Shown: positions 24,110 through 29,725 of the stretch, piece after piece
Layout: each line of letters begins with the position of its first letter
Numbering within the stretch: the stretch's first letter is position 1
NCBI GenBank assembly: GCA_947457605.1
Contig: CANGWP010000005.1
Span: 1 to 29,725, forward strand
Source of the DNA: Bdellovibrionales bacterium
Lineage (GTDB): Bacteria; Bdellovibrionota; UBA1018; CAIMNF01
Reading direction: 5' to 3'
Length of the DNA: 29,725 nt
Notes under the pieces: generated by a model
What the model saw: the letters and a program-made list of their open reading frames with translations, nothing else
What the model was told of the DNA's origin: nothing
The model's database searches: none
Program-made: the position numbers and the translations under genes

Positions 24110-25429
24110 TCAGGCGTCGGCCTTCTTGAAAAGAAGCGAAACGTTGGTTCCACCGAATCCGAAGCTGTTGCTCATGGCGGTGCGGATCGGCTTTTTCACG
24201 GCTTTGTTTGCCGTGAAATCAAGGCCAGTCTCGGCACATTTCGGATCAATGGTTTCAAGGTTGATGGTCGGAGGGACTATCGAATCCCGGATCGAGAGGA
24301 GCGAGAAGGCTGCTTCGATCGCACCAGCCGCGCCGAGCAAATGTCCGGTCATGGACTTTGTGGAGCTCAAATGCAGATTCTTCGCATGCGGAAACAAGCG
24401 CTTGCAGGCGATCGCTTCCTGAATGTCTCCGAGCGGAGTCGAGGTGCCATGCGTGTTGATGTAGTCCATGGAGTCGGCAGGAAGTTCAGACTCGGCAAGT
24501 GCATTCTTCATGGCACGATATCCGCCATCCCCATCCTCAAGCGGCTGGGTGATGTGGAAGGCATCGGAAGATGCGCCGTAGCCTGCGATCTCGCCGTAGA
24601 TCTTCGCGCCGCGTTTTTTTGCGAATTCATATTCCTCCAGCACGAGGACTGCGGAACCTTCGCCCATCACGAATCCATCGCGGCCGACGTCAAAGGGACG
24701 GGAGGCGCGGGTGGGTTCGTCGTTGCGGGTGGAAAGCGCGCGCATTGCCGCAAATCCACCGATTCCAAGGGCACACACCACGGACTCGGCGCCGCCTGCG
24801 AGCATCACGGTCGCTTCACCCCGCTGAATCGTGCGATAGGATTCACCGATGGAGTGGGCGCTTGATGCGCATGCAGAGACAGAACAATAATTGGTGTTCT
24901 GGGTGTTCAGCAGAATCGAAAGCTGTCCTGCGGCAAGGTTCGGAATCACTTGGGGAATGAAGAAAGGAGAAATGCGACGTATGCCCTTGTCGCGAAGGGT
25001 GTTGTGGGTGTCCTCGATCCCGGGGAGTCCGCCCATGCCGACACCGATGTTGATTCCGATTTCGGTCGCGGAAATTTTGTCCCGGACCTGCTCGAGTCCT
25101 GAATCCGCATAGGCCTCCACTCCTGCAACGAGCGCGAGGTGGATGAAGCGATCCATGCGTTTCATCTCGCGCGGGGAGACGGCCTGCGTGACCGGAGGCT
25201 GATCTTTGCCGCGTGGGTAAAGGGGAGTGGAGAGGGTTGCGGTCGGCTCGAAGTTTTTGACTTCGCCTGCAATCTGGGCCGAACAATCGCCCGGATCAAA
25301 CAGGCTCACGCGCCCGATCCCGGATTTCCCTTCGATGATTGAATTCCAGGAGGCTTCCCGGGTGTTCCCTACGGGACTCACAATGCCAATGCCAGTAACC
25401 ACTACACGATATTTTCCAAATCGAGACAT
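24110..25429 (-). CDS. fabF: 3-oxoacyl-[acyl-carrier-protein] synthase II
   Basis: 439 aa. It condenses malonyl-ACP with acyl-ACP in fatty acid elongation. The N-terminus RVVVTGIGIVSPVG, the catalytic cysteine C187 in SVSACASSAHSIG, and the two histidines H327 (NTHGTSTPLGD) and H363 (KSMTGHLLGAAGA) are all present. It is about 25 residues longer than E. coli FabF, mainly because of an insertion around residues 61-84 before REMKRMDRF. AAGG is about 15 bases upstream of ATG 25429, a weak ribosome site. It heads the fabF-rpiB-glyA-ACAD-pgi run; its promoter must lie in 25430-25558, where I see no convincing -35/-10 pair. Confidence 0.96.
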   Translation of the reverse strand: MSRFGKYRVVVTGIGIVSPVGNTREASWNSIIEGKSGIGRVSLFDPGDCSAQIAGEVKNFEPTATLSTPLYPRGKDQPPVTQAVSPREMKRMDRFIHLALVAGVEAYADSGLEQVRDKISATEIGINIGVGMGGLPGIEDTHNTLRDKGIRRISPFFIPQVIPNLAAGQLSILLNTQNTNYCSVSACASSAHSIGESYRTIQRGEATVMLAGGAESVVCALGIGGFAAMRALSTRNDEPTRASRPFDVGRDGFVMGEGSAVLVLEEYEFAKKRGAKIYGEIAGYGASSDAFHITQPLEDGDGGYRAMKNALAESELPADSMDYINTHGTSTPLGDIQEAIACKRLFPHAKNLHLSSTKSMTGHLLGAAGAIEAAFSLLSIRDSIVPPTINLETIDPKCAETGLDFTANKAVKKPIRTAMSNSFGFGGTNVSLLFKKADA

Positions 25430-25558
25430 GCAGGGAATTTACCTTGGGAAGAGCCTGTTTGGAATGCGAAAATGCATCAAATCAGGCGGAGTTTGAATGA
25501 AAAAGATTGATCTCCTGCGGGTTCCCTGAGCATGCTGGCGGTGCGGGAGGAGGATGCC

Positions 25559-25839
25559 TTGAAGCGAGCAATGATTTTAGGAGTTATTCTGGGGTGCTGC
25601 TTACATTCGACCGGAGTCCGGGCATTTCCTTCCGTCGGGGACAGGGCGCGCTATGGGACCTGATGGTGCTTGGCTCAAAAATGCGGGTGTGCGAATTCTA
25701 TCATGAGGATTCCCGGCTCACGTACATTCTGGGGCCGGTGCCGTTTGGGTTGATTCGCTTTCAGGTGTACCCGGGAGAAGAGGAGTTTTTGGATTTTCAT
25801 CTCACGAAGGCATCATTCAAGGCAGCAGCGAGTCCCTGA
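25559..25839 (+). pseudogene. Frame-broken small secreted protein gene
   Basis: Frame A starts at TTG 25559 with GGAGGAGG about 5-8 bases upstream, and reads LKRAMILGVILGCCLHSTGV, a good signal peptide, then RAFPSVGDRARYGT, and stops at TGA 25661-25663. A second frame is open across the same region and continues to TGA 25837-25839; from about 25654 it reads protein-like sequence (WDLMVLGSKMRVCEFYHEDS, then RLTYILGPVPFG). Joining frame A to that frame near 25650-25663 would give a secreted protein of about 93 aa. The simplest reading is a single-base indel that broke the gene, or an assembly error. The 3' end overlaps the convergent lipoprotein gene by 23 bases. The family is unknown. The alternative is that only the 34-codon ORF is real. 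Confidence 0.45.
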
Positions 25840-26818
25840 GCCGCTTCAGTGCTTCAAGTTTGGCGGGATTGTTTTCTCGCTCAAGGATGGGCTCGAAATC
25901 AAGGCGGGCGAGGATCTTCTGAAGGGCGTCCTCATCTTTCGGGTCATACCCGAGAGACTGGAGAAACTGGCGGGTCCTTTTCGCGAACTCGAAAATTTTT
26001 GCAATGTACCCGATCTGGGAGGGGTCTCTTGTTGCAAAGTCGGGCGCGAAAATCCGGAACAGTGGATCGTGTGGTGCTTCTTTCCGGACTTTCGTTTCGG
26101 TAATTGAATTCATGGCAAGACTCAGTCCGAGTGATTTTAGAGCATTTTGCCGGACTCGCAGCAGAAAAACGGCGATGGATTCATTTTCGGAAACAAGTTT
26201 CTCGGACTTCCGGAGAGTTTCAGGATTTCGTGCACCACTGTCGATCTGGTCTTTCGCGCGTAGGCCCGCTTCGAGGGCGAGATTCAAATTCATCTCAGGA
26301 GTCCCCGGAAGGGCGCGCAGGGATCCTTCTTGGGCAAAATTCACAAAATGAAGTGCTGAACCCAGAGCCCGGAGGTTCTCCAGGGCCGAGGCTTCGATCC
26401 ATTCCTTGGCTTGTATGAAAACCTCATCGAGCGAAAGGGCGAGTAAATCTTCCCGGTGCGACGGTGTGTCGAGCGTTGGTTTCCAGAACTGAAACTCAAG
26501 GGCTGACACAAAACGGGAGGCATAGGCGATCTTCCCGATGAAGTCCGGCACCGATTGAATGGCCTCAATCGCATTCCGGCGCTCCTGAGGGGTGTTGCCA
26601 ACCCTCATATCGAAGTGGGTGAAATTCCGATCGCGTCCCAGTTCGGAGGTGCTGGTCTCGGAGGCCCGTGTGACTTGGGCCAGAGAGAGTAAGGTGGCAG
26701 TGTCAGGTTGCCTTCTGGAAGGTCCCTGGGAATTCCCTCCGCCGAACAACCGGGTGCACGCGGAAAGGGCAAGTGCGAGCCCGAGGCCCGCAAGAAAGGG
26801 GAGTGCATGATATTTCAT
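25817..26818 (-). CDS. Predicted lipoprotein of unknown function
   Basis: 333 aa. The signal sequence MKYHALPFLAGLGLALALSAC has an LSAC lipobox with C21 as the lipidated residue, followed by a Gly/Ser/Arg-rich linker. The mature part is rich in Leu, Ala, Glu and Arg and mainly helical, with no catalytic motif that I recognise. The residue after the Cys is Thr, which does not suggest inner-membrane retention. The ribosome site before ATG 26818 is weak (AATAAGAAC). It is divergent from the S41-family lipoprotein gene, sharing a 113-base AT-rich region with palindromes, so the two may be co-regulated. Confidence 0.75.
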   Translation of the reverse strand: MKYHALPFLAGLGLALALSACTRLFGGGNSQGPSRRQPDTATLLSLAQVTRASETSTSELGRDRNFTHFDMRVGNTPQERRNAIEAIQSVPDFIGKIAYASRFVSALEFQFWKPTLDTPSHREDLLALSLDEVFIQAKEWIEASALENLRALGSALHFVNFAQEGSLRALPGTPEMNLNLALEAGLRAKDQIDSGARNPETLRKSEKLVSENESIAVFLLRVRQNALKSLGLSLAMNSITETKVRKEAPHDPLFRIFAPDFATRDPSQIGYIAKIFEFAKRTRQFLQSLGYDPKDEDALQKILARLDFEPILERENNPAKLEALKRLRDSLLP

Positions 26819-26872
26819 GTTCTTATTTCTTATCGGGTACTTAGATAAAAATCAAATCCGGCAATCGTCCCC

Positions 26873-26899
26873 GTTTATTTAATAAACAAATTTTGTTTA
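26873..26899. promoter_or_regulatory. Two overlapping palindromes in the divergent promoter region
   Basis: GTTTATT-T-AATAAAC (26873-26887) is a perfect 7+1+7 inverted repeat. It overlaps TAAACAAA-T-TTTGTTTA (26883-26899), a perfect 8+1+8 inverted repeat. The shared element is TAAAC, so the site is GTTTA / TAAAC / GTTTA in alternating orientation. It lies 33 bases before the S41 gene start and 55 before the lipoprotein start on the other strand. This is an operator-like arrangement; the regulator is unknown. Confidence 0.45.
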
Positions 26900-26931
26900 C
26901 ATGCCGCGTTTTCGGAGGTAGGGTCGCGGTC

Positions 26932-28761
26932 ATGAAAAATTCGCTTCTAAATTCGGGTTGGGTTCTGGGATTGGTTCTGATCGGGCTTGCCGGATGTGAT
27001 CCGGTTCCGAGGCGCACGCTGACGACGGAGGAAAAGATCGCGGATCTTTACTGGATTTATTCCCAGTTTGGCGAGAATTACGCGCCTCTTGAGATGAAGC
27101 AAAAGCTCCACGGACTTGATTACGAGAAGTGGAAGGCGGATACGATCGAGGCCGCGAAGCTCACCAAGACCAATGATGAGTTTTACCAGCTCATGATGAA
27201 GTTTGTGGCGGGCTTCAAGGATGCTCATACGTCGGCGTCGCTTACGAACTCGTCGCTGCCGAACCGGGCCCAGGTCGCCTTTCTTGGTTTCGGAGGGTAT
27301 CGGCACGGGGATTCGCTCATTGTAAAGAGACTGCTGCCCACCATCACCAAGGACTCAGCCTATCCGATCGCGGTCGGAGACGAAATTCTTACGATCAATG
27401 GTGTGTCTCTGAAGGACGCGATTGATCGGGATCTCGTACCGCTGCGCGATCTTGGAAACCGTGAGGCAAATTACACGTTTCACATGAACAAGCTCTTCAA
27501 CCGGGTTTCCACCATGAATGGCTTGCCGGCAGAGAAGGATGTGGTTTTGTCCGTGAAGCGGGATGATCGGAAATTCACCGTAAAGCTCCCGTGGGTTTTG
27601 AAGGACCTGGTTCAGTTCCGCGAGGAGCAGGATGCCGCAACCGAGAAGACCAAGTCCGCGAATTTTCTCATGGTGTCGGATGATGCAGATCCGACCCGGT
27701 TGTTTTCCTTCAACTTCATCGGGTTTGACGGACGGGTGCTCAAACCCATGGAACAGATCGCAAAGGTCACTCGCGGACTTCGGAAAAAGTTTTCAGACGG
27801 CTTCCGAATGATCGATTCGATCGCAGCGTGGAGTCCGGTGGATGAGGTCGCCAGTGCAAGCCTCGAGTCTGCAACTCCGATGGAAAGACTGAAGGAAGTG
27901 CGCGCGGTACCTGCAAGTGCCGTGTATGTGGACGGCTCGAAAACCTATCCCGCCTACGTGGTGCCCTCCAAGGTGCGAACCGCCGATGGGACGGAAACCA
28001 AGGAAAAACGACTGGTGGGCTACATCCTGATCGACACGTTCTCGCCGAATGCGGATGAGGACGATGTGATCACGGAGTTCAAGAACACCCTTGCCTCCAT
28101 GCAGGCGCTCGGGGTTCAGCATCTGGTTCTGGATACCATCAACAATGGCGGCGGCTCGCTCATTCTTGGAATGAAAATGGCGCAGCTTCTGTCGCCCGGA
28201 AAGATCGAGATGCCGAAGATCCAGTATCGCCTCAGTGACAGTTGGCTTGATCAGTTCGAGACTGAATCACTTGAGGCAAGAAGCGATTCGGAGCGTGAGT
28301 ACTCACGCCGGCTTCTGGAGAGTTTCCTTCAGCAAAAGAAAACGGGGAGCCGACTCTCCATCATCGAGAGTGCAGAAACTCTGGCTCCGTTCTCGATCAA
28401 TGAAAACCGCGATCTCGAGCAGCCCTTCAAGGTGGTGTTGCTTGTGAATGAAATGTGCGCGTCCATGTGCGACATCTTTGCCGGAATCCTGCAGGACAAT
28501 CAGATGGCAACGGTGATGGGTGCCCGGACCATGGGGGCCGGCGGAAACGTCGTGGCCTACAACCAGGCGCCGAATTCCCATTTGGAACTCAGGCAAACCG
28601 AGTCCCTCATTGTGAGAAGGAATCTGAATGCGGATCAGACCCCAAGCTACATCGAGAATTTCGGGATCGAGCCGGAAATCGAAATCAAAGTAAGCGAGAT
28701 GGCAAAGACCAAGTATGTGGATGCCATCAAGAAAGCCATGGTCGAGGTTACGAAGAAATAG
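26932..28761 (+). CDS. S41-family (C-terminal processing-like) peptidase, lipoprotein
   Basis: 609 aa from ATG 26932. The reading from 26893 would start in the palindromes. The signal MKNSLLNSGWVLGLVLIGLAGC has an LAGC lipobox, so the enzyme is anchored in the cell envelope. A PDZ-like segment (AYPIAVGDEILTINGVSLKD) precedes the S41 core: LVLDTINNGGGSLILGMKMA, then the nucleophile serine S511 in NEMCASMCDIFAG. The lysine of the Ser-Lys dyad expected in the following G-K-G motif is replaced, reading TMGAGGNV with Ala536. The protein could use a tricorn-type Ser-His catalytic set or be a non-catalytic relative. A strong terminator follows. The role is inferred to be envelope protein processing. 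Confidence 0.85.
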   Translation: MKNSLLNSGWVLGLVLIGLAGCDPVPRRTLTTEEKIADLYWIYSQFGENYAPLEMKQKLHGLDYEKWKADTIEAAKLTKTNDEFYQLMMKFVAGFKDAHTSASLTNSSLPNRAQVAFLGFGGYRHGDSLIVKRLLPTITKDSAYPIAVGDEILTINGVSLKDAIDRDLVPLRDLGNREANYTFHMNKLFNRVSTMNGLPAEKDVVLSVKRDDRKFTVKLPWVLKDLVQFREEQDAATEKTKSANFLMVSDDADPTRLFSFNFIGFDGRVLKPMEQIAKVTRGLRKKFSDGFRMIDSIAAWSPVDEVASASLESATPMERLKEVRAVPASAVYVDGSKTYPAYVVPSKVRTADGTETKEKRLVGYILIDTFSPNADEDDVITEFKNTLASMQALGVQHLVLDTINNGGGSLILGMKMAQLLSPGKIEMPKIQYRLSDSWLDQFETESLEARSDSEREYSRRLLESFLQQKKTGSRLSIIESAETLAPFSINENRDLEQPFKVVLLVNEMCASMCDIFAGILQDNQMATVMGARTMGAGGNVVAYNQAPNSHLELRQTESLIVRRNLNADQTPSYIENFGIEPEIEIKVSEMAKTKYVDAIKKAMVEVTKK

Positions 28762-28794
28762 TCGAGCGGAAATGAGGCTCGAGGCCAAAAAAAC

Positions 28795-28830
28795 AAAAAA
28801 GCCCCGCTCCGGTGGAGTGGGGCTTTTTTT
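28795..28830. terminator. Bidirectional rho-independent terminator
   Basis: GCCCCGCTCC (28801-28810), loop GGT, GGAGTGGGGC (28814-28823): a 10-base-pair stem with one G-T pair. It is preceded by A6 (28795-28800) and followed by T7 (28824-28830). The A-run gives a U-run on the opposite transcript, so it can end both the S41 gene (+) and the convergent acpP (-) transcript. Confidence 0.92.
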
Positions 28831-28910
28831 ATTGAAACTGTTGAAGCCAGATTGCTCAAAAAGGCCAATCTGAAGGAATGCAGCAGAGTGGTCTTTTTCA
28901 GCGGCCTGTT

Positions 28911-29159
28911 TTAGTGATTCGCGCTGGCTTTTGCGTTGATGTAGTTGATTACATCACCAACGGTCTTCATTTTTTCAGCTTCTTCGTCAGGGATGTCCAT
29001 GTCGAATTCTTCTTCCATGGTCATGACGAGCTCGACGATGTCGAGGCTGTCCGCACCAAGGTCTTCAATGAAGGAAGCTGCGGGTTTTACTTTTTCTGAT
29101 TCAACTGCGAGCTGGTCGCAGATGATCGAACGAACTCTATCTTCTGTATTTGCTGACAT
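28911..29159 (-). CDS. acpP: Acyl carrier protein
   Basis: 82 aa, very acidic, standard length. It carries acyl chains on a 4'-phosphopantetheine arm attached to S38 in LGADSLDIVELVMTMEEEF, the ACP signature. AAGGAG lies about 10 bases before ATG 29159. It is downstream of fabG as in most bacteria, but the usual partner fabF is not next; instead a terminator and a convergent protease gene follow. A 12-base palindrome stands 35 bases upstream of the start. Confidence 0.98.
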   Translation of the reverse strand: MSANTEDRVRSIICDQLAVESEKVKPAASFIEDLGADSLDIVELVMTMEEEFDMDIPDEEAEKMKTVGDVINYINAKASANH

Positions 29160-29193
29160 TTGCTGTCTTCTCCTTATTCCAAAGCTGGATTCA

Positions 29194-29205
29194 AGTACCA
29201 GTACT
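29194..29205. repeat. Short palindrome upstream of acpP
   Basis: AGTAC-CA-GTACT is an inverted repeat with 5-base arms, in the 81-base gap between fabG and acpP, 35 bases from the acpP start. It could be a regulator site, but a palindrome this short may be chance. Confidence 0.25.
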
Positions 29206-29240
29206 CAAATAATAGTTGGCTGTTTTTAGCGCGTATTCGG

Positions 29241-29725
29241 TCAAATGTAAAGGCCGCCATTCACTCCAATCACCTGTCCGGTGATGTATTTTGACGACGG
29301 ACCTGCAAGAAATCCCACGAGTTCAGCGATATCCGTTGTCTGACCCAATGTTCCCAGTGGAATGTTGTCTGTGATCGCTTTTTTCTGCGCATCATTCAGT
29401 GCACCGGTCATGTCGGTTTCGATGTAGCCGGGAGTCACTGCATTCACGCGAATCTGACGGGAGGCCAGTTCTTTTGCAAGACTCTTCGTGAGTCCGATCA
29501 TGCCGGCTTTCGCTGCGGCATAGGAAACTTGTCCTGCGTTCCCCATCTCACCCACGACAGAGGAGATCTGAATGATGGATCCTGCACGTGCCTTCATCAT
29601 GAGTTTCGCGGCCTCGCGAGAACAGAGCACTGCGGAAACGAGGTTGGTCTGAAGCGTGCGGTCGAGGGATTCTTTTCTCAATCTCAGAATGAGACCATCT
29701 TCTGAAATGCCCGCGTTGTTCACGA
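29241..29725 (-). CDS. fabG: 3-oxoacyl-[acyl-carrier-protein] reductase, C-terminal part
   Basis: 161 codons present; the N-terminal NAD-binding glycine motif lies beyond the right edge. It reduces 3-oxoacyl-ACP with NADPH in fatty acid elongation. Short-chain dehydrogenase features remain: VNNAGIS at the cut edge, the catalytic serine in IIQISSVVGEMGN, the Y-x-x-x-K pair in VSYAAAKAGMIGLTKSLAKE, and the FabG-type tail VNAVTPGYIETDMT and YITGQVIGVNGG. It precedes acpP by 81 bases. Confidence 0.95.
   Translation of the reverse strand, partial: VNNAGISEDGLILRLRKESLDRTLQTNLVSAVLCSREAAKLMMKARAGSIIQISSVVGEMGNAGQVSYAAAKAGMIGLTKSLAKELASRQIRVNAVTPGYIETDMTGALNDAQKKAITDNIPLGTLGQTTDIAELVGFLAGPSSKYITGQVIGVNGGLYI

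Noticed and set aside
23939..24865. 308-codon open frame on the plus strand
   Set aside because: It is antisense to fabF and rpiB; both are conserved, and the reverse translation is not recognisable.
25430..25558. A fabF promoter such as TTCAAA-17-CATTTT
   Set aside because: The match to sigma70 consensus is too weak to separate from chance.
28848..28872. Inverted repeat CAGATTG/CAATCTG after acpP as a second terminator
   Set aside because: The stem is only 7 bases, the loop is 11 bases and there is no U-run after it; the strong terminator at 28795-28830 already serves both strands.

Overview
The window looks like chromosomal DNA of a Gram-negative bacterium of the Bdellovibrionota or a deltaproteobacterial-type lineage. 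This is inferred from three things. The first is an ExbB/ExbD/ExbD/TPR/TonB-like (AgmX/PglI-type) envelope motor operon. The second is an FHA-GGDEF protein with the architecture of Bdellovibrio DgcB. The third is the fab-rpiB-glyA gene order. Many predicted lipoproteins, secreted proteins and an outer-membrane barrel confirm a double-membrane cell. No rRNA, tRNA, IS element, CRISPR array or prophage gene was seen.

Layout. (1) 1-7200, minus strand: a tightly coupled operon running from a 313-aa membrane-anchored Cys-rich protein through an ExbB/TolQ channel, two ExbD/TolR proteins, a 1029-aa TPR protein, an 84-aa secreted protein and a TonB-like transducer, to a secreted protein cut by the left edge. 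A good sigma70-like promoter lies at 7257-7284. The operon probably encodes a proton-motive-force-driven trans-envelope machine of the Agl/Glt or Tol/Exb class. (2) 7459-19177, minus strand: a long run of closely spaced genes beginning with the FHA-GGDEF protein, then mutL, miaA, ilvE, an RluA-family pseudouridine synthase, an outer-membrane beta-barrel, a 766-aa lipoprotein, mnmC and a family 2 glycosyltransferase. It mixes DNA repair, tRNA/rRNA modification and envelope genes. (3) 19226-19856, plus strand: msrC and a possible 39-aa ORF, divergent from the FHA-GGDEF gene and convergent with pgi. (4) 19844-25429, minus strand: fabF, rpiB, glyA, an acyl-CoA dehydrogenase and pgi, packed as one operon (lipid and central carbon metabolism). 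(5) 25559-28761: an inserted block with a frame-broken secreted gene (+), a lipoprotein (-) and an S41-family lipoprotein (+), the last two divergent around a palindromic operator-like region. (6) 28795-29725: a strong bidirectional terminator, then acpP and the 3' part of fabG (minus).

Block 5 separates fabG-acpP from fabF, which are adjacent in many bacteria. The most interesting items are the envelope motor operon with its unidentified 313-aa component, the FHA-GGDEF protein whose N-terminal Thr-rich tail looks like a self-ligand for its FHA domain, the barrel/lipoprotein pair, and the divergent promoter with overlapping palindromes.
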